Below, piece by piece: positions 22,265 to 30,942 of a DNA stretch of 32,209 bases. The notes under the pieces are model-generated. The model worked only from the letters and a program-made list of their open reading frames with translations, made no database searches and was not told the DNA's origin. Location: the NCBI GenBank assembly GCA_910583885.1, contig CAJUAC010000025.1, forward strand, positions 1 through 32,209. Reading direction: 5' to 3'. This DNA is from an uncultured Oscillospiraceae bacterium. GTDB lineage: Bacteria; Bacillota; Clostridia; Oscillospirales; Oscillospiraceae. Each line of letters starts with the position of its first letter. Position 1 is the stretch's first letter. The translations under genes were made by a program, and so were the position numbers.

Positions 22265-23749
22265 TTACTTCTCCAATGGATTCCTCATCTGCTCATAAAA
22301 ACACCGGAATGCCTGCTGGTTGGCCAGCCGCTTCTCCGGCCGCTGGATATACTCCTGGGGGAATTTCAGGTTGAACACCCGCTCGATCCGCCCCCGGGCC
22401 GGGTCCACCATCTTGGTGGAGCCCCCCGCGCCCAGGCTCAGGATGCTGTGGAGCTCCTCCATGATATAGATATTGTACCACCCGGTCCCGCCGGGGCGGC
22501 ACCAGCCCACGTTCTCAAAGCTGCCGGACATGTATTTCTGCCGGTAGAGGTAGTAGGGGTCAAACCCCGCCCCCCGCAGGGCTGGATCCGCGTAGTCCAG
22601 CATGGCCGCAACCTCCCCCTCCGGCGGGATGCGGGACCCCTCCAGGGTGATGCGGCTGCCCTTCTTGAGGCTGAGGGTGTGGATGGTGATATTGTCTGTG
22701 CCAAAGGCGATCACCTCGTCCAGGGTCCTGCGGAAGCCCTCCGCCGTGTCCTCGGGCAGGCCGGCGATCAGATCCATATTCACATGGGGGAAGCCTGCCC
22801 GTTCCACCAGCCCGATGGCGGCGCGGATATCGTCCGCACTGTGGCGGCGGCCGATGGCGGCCAGCACCGCGCCGGACATGCTCTGGGGGTTGACGCTGAC
22901 GCGGGTGACGCCGCAGCGCCGCAGCACTTCCAGCTTCTCTGCCGTGATGGTGTCGGGCCGCCCGGCCTCCACGGTACTCTCCACCGCGCTGTCCAGGCCG
23001 AACCGCGAATGCAGCCGCTCCAGCAGCCGCTCCATCTGCCCCGCTGTCAGGGTGGTGGGGGTGCCGCCGCCCATATAGAAGGACCTCACCCGCAGCCCCA
23101 GCTCCTTCACCATGGCGGCCGCACCGTCGATCTCCTCCAGCAGGGCCTCCAGATAGGGCTCTACCAGATGGAAGGACTTCTCCACGCTGTTGCTGACAAA
23201 GCTGCAATAGGCGCAGCGGGTGGGGCAGAAGGGGATGCCCACATAGAGGGAGATCTCCTCGGGGGCCAGGGCCTGCCGGGCCTCTAGCCCTGTCTGGGCA
23301 CACTGGAGGCACAGGCGGCGGCGGGACGGGGTGACAAAGTAGGTGTCCCGCAGGATGCGGTCCGCCTCCCGGAGGCTGTGCCCCTCCTCCAGCAGCTGCC
23401 CGGCCAGCTTGGCTGGCCGGATGCCGGTGAGGGCACCCCAGGCGGGGGACACGCCGGTGAGCTCCCTGGCGGCCTTGAAGAAGCTCAGCTTCACAATCCG
23501 TTGGAGCAGGCGCTCCCGCCCGTATTCATCCTGTATGCCGGATACGTCCGCCCGGGAGAGGCCCCTGGCGGTGCAGCCCTCCACAGACAGCTCTGTCACA
23601 GCGGTGTGGTACCGCCGCCCGGCGGAGAGCGTCACCCGGGCTGTATTCTTGTCATCGCCCTCGTAGACGGGGCGCTCCTGGGGGAAAAAGGCCAGCAGAC
23701 TCTGCTCCACGGCGTAGCGGTAGTCGTGGCCCTGGAATATCAGCTTCAT
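22265..23749 (-). CDS. hemZ: Oxygen-independent coproporphyrinogen III oxidase-like radical SAM enzyme HemZ
   Basis: 494-residue radical SAM protein. The [4Fe-4S]/SAM motif is IPFCPTRCAYCSF (CxxxCxxC) at about residues 172-184. It is followed by FYMGGGTPTTL, VEAGRPDT, VSVNPQSMSG and DLIAGLPEDT, all standard in the HemN/HemW/HemZ family. The long N-terminal extension (about 165 residues) with CLQC before the radical SAM domain distinguishes HemZ. Its start overlaps the MBL gene stop by four bases (ATGA). It is annotated in heme synthesis, but the true substrate in Clostridia that do not make heme is unsettled. Confidence 0.93.
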   Translation of the reverse strand: MKLIFQGHDYRYAVEQSLLAFFPQERPVYEGDDKNTARVTLSAGRRYHTAVTELSVEGCTARGLSRADVSGIQDEYGRERLLQRIVKLSFFKAARELTGVSPAWGALTGIRPAKLAGQLLEEGHSLREADRILRDTYFVTPSRRRLCLQCAQTGLEARQALAPEEISLYVGIPFCPTRCAYCSFVSNSVEKSFHLVEPYLEALLEEIDGAAAMVKELGLRVRSFYMGGGTPTTLTAGQMERLLERLHSRFGLDSAVESTVEAGRPDTITAEKLEVLRRCGVTRVSVNPQSMSGAVLAAIGRRHSADDIRAAIGLVERAGFPHVNMDLIAGLPEDTAEGFRRTLDEVIAFGTDNITIHTLSLKKGSRITLEGSRIPPEGEVAAMLDYADPALRGAGFDPYYLYRQKYMSGSFENVGWCRPGGTGWYNIYIMEELHSILSLGAGGSTKMVDPARGRIERVFNLKFPQEYIQRPEKRLANQQAFRCFYEQMRNPLEK

Positions 23750-24360
23750 ACGCCCATCGCCTGGCGCAGGTGGGGGTTGGTCCGGCGTTCCCGCTCCAGG
23801 GTGGAGAGGGGGCCGTGGCCGGGGCAGACCTTGTAGTCCCCCTCCAGCCGCCCCAGACGGCCAAGGGAGCCCATCAGCGTCTCATAGTCCCCGCCGGTCA
23901 GATCCCACCGCCCGCAGGACCCGGCAAACAGGGTGTCGCCGCAGAGCATCACGTCCTCCGCCAGCAGCGTCACCGACCCGGCGGAGTGGCCGGGGGTGTG
24001 GAGGACCTGGATGCTCAGGGCGCCAACGTTCAGCAGAGCCCCGTCCTCCCAGCAGTTGAAGCCGCAGGGAAGGGGCGGGAAGAGGCGGGCGTCATCCTCC
24101 CGGATGTCGCCCCGGTGGAGATAGACCGCCAGGCCGGGGGATGGGGCGGCCTCCACCAGCGCGCCCACCTCCTTGACATGGTCATAGTGGCCGTGGGTGA
24201 GGAATATTTTTTCTAATTTGAGGCCGCTGCGCTCCACCATGGCCCGCACCGCCTCCAGCGACCCACCGGGGTCCACCAGGGCGCAGACCTTCTCTGCTTC
24301 GTCCCCAATGAGGTAGCAGTTGGTGGTATAGGGCATGGTCTCCAGCAGATCAAATATCAT
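23746..24360 (-). CDS. MBL-fold hydrolase, glyoxalase II-like
   Basis: 204 residues. The metal-binding motif is THGHYDH (HxHxDH) at about residues 55-61. Further ligands are in TPGHSAGS, GDTLFAGSCGR and PGHGP. The size and order match the short glyoxalase II-like/YqgX group of hydroxyacylglutathione hydrolase-type enzymes; the substrate is unknown. I chose ATG 24360 with AAGGAG seven bases upstream. It lies between a small membrane protein and hemZ and overlaps hemZ by four bases. Confidence 0.92.
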   Translation of the reverse strand: MIFDLLETMPYTTNCYLIGDEAEKVCALVDPGGSLEAVRAMVERSGLKLEKIFLTHGHYDHVKEVGALVEAAPSPGLAVYLHRGDIREDDARLFPPLPCGFNCWEDGALLNVGALSIQVLHTPGHSAGSVTLLAEDVMLCGDTLFAGSCGRWDLTGGDYETLMGSLGRLGRLEGDYKVCPGHGPLSTLERERRTNPHLRQAMGV

Positions 24361-24386
24361 GGCAGGCTCCTTCCATTTTTGAAATG

Positions 24387-24578
24387 TCACTCATCTTTTC
24401 CATTGCGGTAGCGGCGGAACTGGATAAAAAATGCGGAGACCCAGAGAACCGCACACAGGAACTGCAAGAATCCCAGCTGCCCGCCATGGCGAAGCGTCAT
24501 CACGCAGTGGGCAATCCACACGAGAGCCGTCAGCCCATACAGCACAGGCACAGCTGCACTTGTTTTCCTTGGCTTCAT
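24387..24578 (-). CDS. Small two-helix membrane protein (63 residues)
   Basis: No family recognised. Two hydrophobic stretches (about residues 9-29, VPVLYGLTALVWIAHCVMTL, and 35-53, LGFLQFLCAVLWVSAFFIQF) flank a short basic loop. Both ends are charged and positive (MKPRK; RRYRNGKDE). ATG 24578 has AGGAGG five bases upstream and starts eight bases after dtd, so it is an authentic operon member. No function can be assigned. Confidence 0.78.
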   Translation of the reverse strand: MKPRKTSAAVPVLYGLTALVWIAHCVMTLRHGGQLGFLQFLCAVLWVSAFFIQFRRYRNGKDE

Positions 24579-24586
24579 ACAACCTC

Positions 24587-25027
24587 CTATTTCTCCGTGT
24601 CAAACAGGATGGTGACGGGCCCGTCATTGACGGACGCCACCTGCATATCCGCGCCGAACTCGCCGTGCTCCACGGCGAATCCCCGCTCCCGGCAGTGGGC
24701 CATGAACCGCTCATAGAGGGGGATAGCCAGCTCCGGCTTGGCCGCGCCGGAGAAGCCGGGGCGGCGGCTGGAGGTATCGGCGTAGAGGGTGAACTGGGAG
24801 ACCACCAGCAGCCCCCCGCCCACCTGCTCCAGGTTCCGGTTCATTTTCCCGTTTTCATCCTCGAACACCCGCAGGTTGCAGATCTTATCCGCCAGCTTGC
24901 AGGCAGTCTCCTCCGTATCGTTGGGGCCGACCCCCAGCAGCACCAGGTACCCCTGGCCGATCTCCCCATTGATCCGTCCGCCGATGGCAACAGACGCCGA
25001 ATGGACCCGCGTGACCACTGCTCTCAT
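24587..25027 (-). CDS. dtd: D-aminoacyl-tRNA deacylase
   Basis: 146-residue proofreading enzyme that removes D-amino acids (and glycine from tRNA-Ala) from tRNA. It begins MRAVVTRVHSASVAI. SQFTLYAD at about residues 78-85 and NDGPVT near the C-terminus form the cross-subunit chiral pocket. ATG 25027 has AAAGGA upstream; the frame is open to 25063. It lies 57 bases after relA, as in Bacillus and many Firmicutes. Confidence 0.96.
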   Translation of the reverse strand: MRAVVTRVHSASVAIGGRINGEIGQGYLVLLGVGPNDTEETACKLADKICNLRVFEDENGKMNRNLEQVGGGLLVVSQFTLYADTSSRRPGFSGAAKPELAIPLYERFMAHCRERGFAVEHGEFGADMQVASVNDGPVTILFDTEK

Positions 25028-25084
25028 GGCTTTTTCAGTCCTTTTCGTAATATATTTGCACAACAGTACAGTTTTTCATCAGCA

Positions 25085-27295
25085 TTATCCCGCCGGGCGG
25101 CCCACCTTCATCACGCCGGAGATCTGGTGGATCTTCCGCATCACCTGGTCGAGGTGGGCGGCGTTGGAGACGGAGATGGCAATGTGGAAAATGGCAAAGC
25201 CGTCGGTCGTGATATGGGAGTTGAGGCTGGTGACGCTCACCTTGCAGGAGCTCAGGGCTGTGGAGATATCCACCAGCAGGTTGTTGCGGTCCTTGCAGAC
25301 CACCTCCAGGGAGGTGGTGTAGGACTCGTAGACGTCGTCGCTCCAAGTGACCTTGATCCAACGCCCCTGCTCTGCGGCGGTGCGGCGGTCCGGATCCGCG
25401 TTGGGGCAGTCCTTGCGGTGGACGGACACGCCGTAGCCGCGGGTGATAAAGCCCACAATGGCGTCGCCGGGCACCGGGGTGCAGCATTTAGAAAACTTTA
25501 CCAGGCAGTTGGACAGCCCCTCCACAATCAGGCCCTTTTCGCTCTTGGACTTCTGGGGCGCGGGGGGCTTGCCCTCCTTGGCCTCCTTGGCGGCGGCCGC
25601 CTCCTGGGCCGCCTTCTCCACAGCGGCGGCGCGGCTGATCTGGAGCAGCTCGTCGCGGATGCGGTTAACCGCCTTCAGGGCGGTGCAGCCGCCATAGCCG
25701 ATGGCGGCGTACATCTCATCCAGGCTCTGGAAGCCCACCCGCTTGAGGATGCTGGGCAGCACATTGGGCGGCGTGATCTGGCCCAAGTTCAGCCCCGCGT
25801 GCTTGAGCTCGGACTCGAAGGAGGCGCGGCCCTGGGCGATGTTCTCCTCCCGCCGCTCCCGTTTGAACCACTGGCGGATCTTGCTGCGGGCTTCGCTGCT
25901 CTTGGCAGTCTTCATCCAGTCCCGGCTGGGGCCGTGGGCGGAGGGGGAGGTATTGATCTCCACTATGTCACCATTGTGGAGCTGGTAGTCAAAGCCCACC
26001 ATCCGCCCGTTGACCTTGGCCCCCACCATGGTGTTGCCGATAGCAGAGTGGATGGAATAGGCGAAATCGATGGGGGTTGCCCCGGCAGGCAGGTTGATGA
26101 CATCCCCCCGGGGGGTGAAGACGAAGACCTCGTCGGAGAACATGTCGATTTTCAGCGAGTGGATGAATTCCTCCGCATCCGCGTCCTCCTGGTTCTCCAG
26201 CAGGCGGCGGATCCACTCGTAGGTCCCCTCCCCCCCTTCTCTCTTGATCCCCTGCTTGTATTTCCAGTGGGCCGCCACGCCGTATTCGGCAATGGCGTGC
26301 ATGTCATAGGTGCGGATCTGCACCTCAAAGGGGATGCCCTCCTCGCCGATGACCGTGGTATGCAGGGACTGGTACATGTTGGGCTTTGGGGTGGCGATAT
26401 AGTCCTTGAACCGGCCCAGGATGGGCTTGTAGAGGTCGTGGATCACGCCCAGTACGTTGTAGCAGTCCGGCACCGTGTCCACCAGCACCCGGAATGCGAA
26501 GAGGTCGTATACCTCCTCCATGGTCTTCTCCTGGGCGTACATCTTCCGGTAGATACTATAAGGGTGCTTCACCCGGCCATAGACGGGGGCGTTATGGATG
26601 CCCAGTTCCTCCAGGCGGGCGTTCACCTCGGCCTGGACGGCGCTCATGAACTGGTCGTGCTCGTCGCTGGCGGCCTCCAGCTTTTTGCAGATGTCGTCGT
26701 AGGCCACCGGATCCAGGTACTTCAGGGACAGATCCTCCAGCTCCCACTTCACCTTCTGCATCCCCAGCCGGTGGGCAATGGGGGCGTAGATTTCCATGGT
26801 CTCGAAGGCCTTCTTCTTCTGTTTGGCCGGGGTCTGGTACTCCATGGTCCGCATGTTGTGCAGGCGGTCTGCAATCTTGATGAGGATGACCCGGATGTCC
26901 CGGCTCATGGCGAAGAGCATTTTCCGCAGGTTTTCCATCTGCTCCTCTTCCATGGTGCTGTACTTCACCCGGGTGAGCTTGGTGACGCCGTCCACCACGT
27001 CCGCCACCGTCACGCCAAAGCGCTTGGCGATGTCCTCATAGGTGCAGTCGGTGTCCTCAATGCAGTCGTGGAGCAGGGCGGCGATGATGGACTCGCTGTC
27101 CAGGCGCATCTCCGCCACAATCTGCGCCACCTGGAGGGGGTGGGTGATATAGGGGGTACCGTCCCGGCGCATCTGCGCGCCGTGGTGCTCCCGTGCATAT
27201 TCATAAGCGGCCTGGATCTGCGCAAAATCTGCGGAGATATTGTAGCCGCGGATGGTCTTTTCCAGATGCTCGTACCGCTCTTCTACTGATACCAT
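25085..27295 (-). CDS. relA: Bifunctional (p)ppGpp synthetase/hydrolase (RelA/SpoT, Rsh)
   Basis: 736 residues, full length. The N-terminal HD hydrolase has an intact LLHDCIEDTD (HDxxED) at about residues 70-79. The synthetase domain has RVKHPYSIYRKM, YDLFAFRV and VQIRTYDMHAIAEYG. Then come a TGS domain (VFTPRGDVINLPAGATPIDF, about 398-460), a linker, and a C-terminal ACT domain (about 660-736). Both activities look competent, so this is the long ribosome-linked Rsh that makes and removes the starvation alarmone. Start 27295 has GGGAGG upstream and lies two bases after the recJ stop. The upstream open frame to 27808 lies inside recJ and is not used. Confidence 0.97.
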   Translation of the reverse strand: MVSVEERYEHLEKTIRGYNISADFAQIQAAYEYAREHHGAQMRRDGTPYITHPLQVAQIVAEMRLDSESIIAALLHDCIEDTDCTYEDIAKRFGVTVADVVDGVTKLTRVKYSTMEEEQMENLRKMLFAMSRDIRVILIKIADRLHNMRTMEYQTPAKQKKKAFETMEIYAPIAHRLGMQKVKWELEDLSLKYLDPVAYDDICKKLEAASDEHDQFMSAVQAEVNARLEELGIHNAPVYGRVKHPYSIYRKMYAQEKTMEEVYDLFAFRVLVDTVPDCYNVLGVIHDLYKPILGRFKDYIATPKPNMYQSLHTTVIGEEGIPFEVQIRTYDMHAIAEYGVAAHWKYKQGIKREGGEGTYEWIRRLLENQEDADAEEFIHSLKIDMFSDEVFVFTPRGDVINLPAGATPIDFAYSIHSAIGNTMVGAKVNGRMVGFDYQLHNGDIVEINTSPSAHGPSRDWMKTAKSSEARSKIRQWFKRERREENIAQGRASFESELKHAGLNLGQITPPNVLPSILKRVGFQSLDEMYAAIGYGGCTALKAVNRIRDELLQISRAAAVEKAAQEAAAAKEAKEGKPPAPQKSKSEKGLIVEGLSNCLVKFSKCCTPVPGDAIVGFITRGYGVSVHRKDCPNADPDRRTAAEQGRWIKVTWSDDVYESYTTSLEVVCKDRNNLLVDISTALSSCKVSVTSLNSHITTDGFAIFHIAISVSNAAHLDQVMRKIHQISGVMKVGRPAG

Positions 27296-27297
27296 AT

Positions 27298-29388
27298 TCA
27301 GCGGCCTCCCTTCCTGTCTTGTCCCAGCGCCTGGCGCAGGCGGCGTACATAGGCGCTCTGCTCTAAATCTGCCCGCCGGCCCGGTATGGGCTGTACAATC
27401 ATCATATCCTCCTGGGCGGAAATGGTGATGAGCCCCCGCTCCGCGAAGACCTCCACGCCCAGGGCTGCCCGTAAAAAGCTCTCCGTCCCGTCCAGCGCGC
27501 CGGCCAGCCGGCGCAGGGTGGGCAGGCGGCCCTGGGGGGCGCAGCCCTCCCGCTCCATCCGCCCGATGGCCCGCCACAGGGCGGCGAACTGCTCCCGGTC
27601 CGGCAAAAGGCGTACCGCCTCCCGCACTGTCACCGGCCCGCCAGCTGCCAGGCGGCCCACCAGCTCCAGGCACTCCCGCTCCCGCACGCTGGGGGAGGCG
27701 GCCGGGCGCAGATCCACCAGCTGGAGCTGGACACTGCTGACACCCCGGAACTCGTTGAGCTGGAGGTGGAAGGCGGCATCCACCCGCATCCCGGGGGCCA
27801 CGCCGCACTCCGCAGCGGTGGCGGAGAAGAAGATGGCGTCAAAATGGCACATCCCCTTGCTCAGGCGCAGCTTGAGGTGGCGGTTCTGCCCCACGTTTTG
27901 CAGGCTCTCCACCTTCGCCCCCATCAGGGCGAACACCGGCCGGTCGTTGCCGGAGCCGTAGGGCTCCAGGCGGCCGAGCTGTTCCATCTCGTCCTGGGAG
28001 ATCTCCTCCGGATCCTGGATAATCACGTCAATCTCCAGGGAGGGGACCGGCGCCTCCCCGTTGCGGTAGTCGCAGACCACATGGTTCATGCGCTGGCGGA
28101 AGGCGGGGATGTCCGCCTCCCGGATATTGAAGCCCGCCGCCAGCTCATGGCCGCCGAAGTCCACCAGCAGATCCGCGCAGGACTCCAGGGCGGCAAAGAG
28201 GTTGAACCCACCGTAGCTGCGGCAGGAGCCCTTGCCCATGCCGTTTTGCAGGTGGATCATGAAGCTGGGGCAGGAATACTTTTCGCTCAGGCGGGAGGCC
28301 ACAATGCCCACCACCCCCTGGTGCCAGACCTCGCTGGAGAGGACCAGGGCGCTGCGCTCACCGTCTGGCAGGCAGGCGATCTGCTCCACCGCCTGGGCGA
28401 AGATCTCCTGCTCCACCGCCTGCCGCTCCCGGTTGAGGCCGCACAGCTCCCGGGCCATGCACTCCGCCTGGCGGGGGTCATCTGTCAGCAGCAGGTCCGC
28501 CGCCAGCTCCGCCTCGCCCATGCGCCCGGCGGCGTTGATGCGGGGGGCCAGGACAAAGCCGATCTGGATGGACGACACCTCCCGGTCCGCCAGCCCCGTC
28601 TCCCGCAACAGGGCCCGCAGGCCCAAAAAATCCGTGCTGGAGATCGACTCCAGCCCCCGGTAGACAATGGTCCGGTTCTCACCGGTCATCTGCATCACAT
28701 CCGCCACCGTGCCGATAGCCGCCAGGGTACAGTAGCGGGCGAAGAGGGCCTCCTCCCGCTGCTCCCCCAGGGCCAGTACCAGCTTGAGGGCCACCCCCAC
28801 CCCGGCCAGGTGCTTGAAGGGGTAGGGGCAGTCCACCCGCCGGGGATCCACCACCGCCGCCGCATCGGGCAGCACATCCTTGCACTCGTGGTGGTCCGTG
28901 ATGACCAGATCCATCCCGATCTCCCGGGCAAAGCGGACCTCTTCCACGCCGGTGATCCCGCAGTCCACAGTAATCACCAGGGTAACGCCCTGGCTGCGCA
29001 GGGCGCGCAGGGCCTCCTTCCCCAGGCCATAGCCGTCCTCAATGCGCCGGGGGATATATTTCAGGCAGTCCGCCCCCCGCCCGCGCAGGTAGTCCACCAG
29101 CAGCACGGTGGCGGTGATGCCGTCTACGTCATAGTCGCCAAACACGGCCATCCGCTCATGGTCCGCCAGGGCGCTGCTGATCCGGCTGACCGCCTTGTCC
29201 ATGTCCTTCATCAGCATAGGGGAGTGGGCCAGGCTGCGCTCCCGCTCCAGGAACAGGGCCGCCGCCTCCGGGGTTGCCACCCCCCGTGCGGCCAGCACAG
29301 CGGAGAGCAGGGCGGGATACCCCGCCGCACGCAGGCAGTCCGCTGCGGGCCCGCTGTAGCTGCCGCCGGCCCACCGGTTATATTTCAT
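27298..29388 (-). CDS. recJ: Single-stranded-DNA-specific exonuclease RecJ
   Basis: 696 residues. 5'-3' exonuclease of DNA repair and recombination. The DHH superfamily motifs are in order: VFGDYDVDGITA (about residues 84-95), VDCGITG, ITDHHE (DHH), then a DHHA1-type region with FGGHELAAGFNI. The C-terminal RecJ OB region follows. ATG 29388 has AAAGGAGGG upstream; the frame is open to 29652 but unsupported. It is the first gene of the eight-gene operon. The apt gene that follows recJ in Bacillus is absent. Confidence 0.96.
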   Translation of the reverse strand: MKYNRWAGGSYSGPAADCLRAAGYPALLSAVLAARGVATPEAAALFLERERSLAHSPMLMKDMDKAVSRISSALADHERMAVFGDYDVDGITATVLLVDYLRGRGADCLKYIPRRIEDGYGLGKEALRALRSQGVTLVITVDCGITGVEEVRFAREIGMDLVITDHHECKDVLPDAAAVVDPRRVDCPYPFKHLAGVGVALKLVLALGEQREEALFARYCTLAAIGTVADVMQMTGENRTIVYRGLESISSTDFLGLRALLRETGLADREVSSIQIGFVLAPRINAAGRMGEAELAADLLLTDDPRQAECMARELCGLNRERQAVEQEIFAQAVEQIACLPDGERSALVLSSEVWHQGVVGIVASRLSEKYSCPSFMIHLQNGMGKGSCRSYGGFNLFAALESCADLLVDFGGHELAAGFNIREADIPAFRQRMNHVVCDYRNGEAPVPSLEIDVIIQDPEEISQDEMEQLGRLEPYGSGNDRPVFALMGAKVESLQNVGQNRHLKLRLSKGMCHFDAIFFSATAAECGVAPGMRVDAAFHLQLNEFRGVSSVQLQLVDLRPAASPSVRERECLELVGRLAAGGPVTVREAVRLLPDREQFAALWRAIGRMEREGCAPQGRLPTLRRLAGALDGTESFLRAALGVEVFAERGLITISAQEDMMIVQPIPGRRADLEQSAYVRRLRQALGQDRKGGR

Positions 29389-29452
29389 GGGGCATCCCTC
29401 CTTTTGCCGGAGCGCCGGCCGCCCTTCCCGCCGGAAGGGTAGGCTGCTCCAA

Positions 29453-29467
29453 AATAACTCAGTTATT
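29453..29467 (-). promoter_or_regulatory. Palindrome at the recJ transcription start
   Basis: AATAACT-G-AGTTATT, seven-base perfect arms, overlaps the -10 box and expected start. It could be an operator; the binder is unknown. Confidence 0.45.
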
Positions 29468-29493
29468 ATAGCAAAAAAAGCGGAAAAGGTAAA
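29465..29493 (-). promoter_or_regulatory. Promoter of the recJ-relA operon
   Basis: On the - strand, TTTACC (29493-29488), 17 bases, TATAAT (29470-29465), in an AT-rich island about 80 bases before the ATG. Confidence 0.65.
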
Positions 29494-29600
29494 GGAAAAC
29501 TTCTCTTTTCCCCGCAGTTTTCCTGGACGCAGGGAAAAACCGCCGCTTACTGCCCCCATCCTGCGCCGGATTGCAGGCATGGGACGCCGCAATGCGCAAA

Positions 29601-29632
29601 CTGGCAGCCGCCCGGAAGTGGGCAGCCGCCAG
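29601..29632 (-). terminator. Hairpin terminator after the decarboxylase beta-subunit gene
   Basis: On the - strand, CTGGCGGCTGCCC pairs with GGGCGGCTGCCAG (two G-U pairs) across six bases, then TTTG, 24 bases past the stop. Confidence 0.7.
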
Positions 29633-29656
29633 TCCAGAAACGGTATCCACACCAGC

Positions 29657-30763
29657 CTACAGCAGGTTTTCCACCAGGGTAATCAGCAGGCCGCCTGCAA
29701 TCACCGAGGCAATCTGGCCGCTGACATTGGCCCCTGCTGCGTGCATGAGCAGGAAGTTGTAGGGATCCTCCTCCAGGCCCATCTGGTGGACGGTGCGGGA
29801 GGCCATGGGGAAGGCGGAGATACCGGCCGCACCGACCATCGGGTTGACCTTCTTCCTGGAAAACAGGTTGAGCAGCTTCGCAAAGAGTACGCCGCCCAGA
29901 GTGTCAAACAGGAACGCCGCCAGCCCCAGCAGCAGGATCAGCATGGTTTCCCTGGTAACAAACAGCTCCGCCTTCATTTTAAAGGACACACTGAGCCCCA
30001 GCACCAGTGTAATCAGGTTTGCCAGCTCATGCTGGGCGCTCTGGCTGAGGCTGTCCAGCACCCCGCATTCCCGGATCAGGTTGCCAAACATCAAAAAACC
30101 GATCAGCTCCGCGCTCTTGGGAGCCAGGATGCCGGCAATGACCGTAACCGCAATGGGGAAGAGGATGCGTACTGCCTTGGATACGCTGCCCGGGTTATAC
30201 TCCATCCGGATCTGGCGCTCCTTCCTGGTCGTCACCGCCCGGATGACGGGGGGCTGGATCATGGGGACCAGCGCCATGTAGGAGTAGGCCGCCACCATGA
30301 TGGCCCCCTGGTACTGACTGCCGAAGTAGTTGGCCACATAGATGCTGGTGGGGCCGTCCGCCGCGCCGATGATCGCAACGGAGGCCGCGTCGGCCAGAGG
30401 GAAGCCCAGGGCCAAGGCCAGCACCAGGGTGAGGAAGATCCCCAGCTGCGCAGCCGCGCCAAAGAGGAACATTTTGGGATTGCTCAGCAGCGGGCCAAAG
30501 TCGATCATGGCCCCAATGCCGATGAACAGCAGCAGGGGGAACAGCTCGCTGGCAATCCCGGCCTGGAACAGGGCCTCAATGGCCGACGTGCTGACAAAGG
30601 GCAGGTTCACTAGGATTGCCCCGAAGCCCATGGGCAACAGCAGGGCCGGCTCCATCCCCCGCCGGATGGCCAGGTAGATGAGCAGGCCGCCGATGAGGAG
30701 CATGACCCCCTCCTGCCAGGTGAAGCTGAGGGCGTTGGCGAACAGGTCTTGGATCAGCTGCAT
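29657..30763 (-). CDS. oadB: Na+-translocating decarboxylase, beta subunit (OadB/GcdB/MmdB type)
   Basis: 368-residue integral membrane subunit that couples decarboxylation of a carboxybiotin to Na+ export. About ten helices are visible. Landmarks are MEPALLLPMGFGAILVNLP at about residues 37-55, then FIGIGAMIDFGPLLSNPK, IGAADGPTSIYVANYF with the conserved membrane Asp, the segment SKAVRILFPIAVTVIAGIL, and the C-terminal MHAAGANVSGQIASVIAGG. Oxaloacetate, glutaconyl-CoA and methylmalonyl-CoA versions cannot be told apart. It stands alone: no alpha, gamma or biotin-carrier gene is adjacent, though such genes can lie elsewhere. Start 30763 has AGGAGG upstream. It is preceded by its own promoter and a probable riboswitch-terminator leader. 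Confidence 0.95.
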   Translation of the reverse strand: MQLIQDLFANALSFTWQEGVMLLIGGLLIYLAIRRGMEPALLLPMGFGAILVNLPFVSTSAIEALFQAGIASELFPLLLFIGIGAMIDFGPLLSNPKMFLFGAAAQLGIFLTLVLALALGFPLADAASVAIIGAADGPTSIYVANYFGSQYQGAIMVAAYSYMALVPMIQPPVIRAVTTRKERQIRMEYNPGSVSKAVRILFPIAVTVIAGILAPKSAELIGFLMFGNLIRECGVLDSLSQSAQHELANLITLVLGLSVSFKMKAELFVTRETMLILLLGLAAFLFDTLGGVLFAKLLNLFSRKKVNPMVGAAGISAFPMASRTVHQMGLEEDPYNFLLMHAAGANVSGQIASVIAGGLLITLVENLL

Positions 30764-30811
30764 AGAAAAAACCTCCTGCGGGCCGGAGGGCCCGGTAATC
30801 GAAGGGAGCAC

Positions 30812-30856
30812 AAAAAACGAGACCTTTATGGCGCAGAATGCACCATAAAAGTCTCG
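30812..30856 (-). terminator. Intrinsic terminator in the oadB leader (riboswitch expression platform)
   Basis: On the - strand, CGAGACTTTTATGGTGC pairs with GCGCCATAAAGGTCTCG (17 bp, two G-U) around a five-base loop and is followed by TTTTTT. It ends about 50 bases before the oadB start. Its 5' arm contains the aptamer's 3' P1 strand (30844-30851), so terminator and aptamer exclude each other: ligand-on logic. Confidence 0.92.
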
Positions 30857-30935
30857 TCATTTCTGGCAAAAGCGGGCCCAAGGCCGTATTGACGCTCCGT
30901 GCCGCGCCGCGAGGCGCTGACTACTCCCTCTTATG
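30844..30935 (-). promoter_or_regulatory. yybP-ykoY-type (Mn2+) riboswitch aptamer
   Basis: P1 is CAUAAGAG (30935-30928) with CUUUUAUG (30851-30844), one G-U. It is flanked inside by GGAGUAG (30927-30921) and GAGA, as in yybP-ykoY RNAs (AAAGG-GGAGUAG ... RAGA-CCUUU). A GCGCC-UCGC-GGCGC hairpin follows the first strand. CGUCA (30894-30890) pairs with UGACG (30859-30855), and the enclosed AAUACGG resembles the conserved CAUAC loop. Family match is from memory; a covariance search would settle it. Other cation riboswitches (for example the Na+ class) remain an alternative. Confidence 0.7.
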
Positions 30936-30942
30936 TACCCCT

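Noticed and set aside
24431..27289. A 952-residue + strand open frame opposite dtd and relA
   Set aside because: It is a shadow of relA and its neighbours; composition is low-complexity (Gly, Leu, His, Val), and the - strand genes have intact catalytic motifs.
27766..29442. A 558-residue + strand open frame opposite recJ
   Set aside because: Same reason: antisense to RecJ, whose DHH motifs are all present; no start signal.
30812..30856. The oadB-leader hairpin as a simple terminator of the uridine phosphorylase gene
   Set aside because: A promoter lies between the udp stop and this hairpin, and the hairpin shares its 5' arm with a well-formed P1, so an attenuation role fits better, though it may also stop udp read-through.
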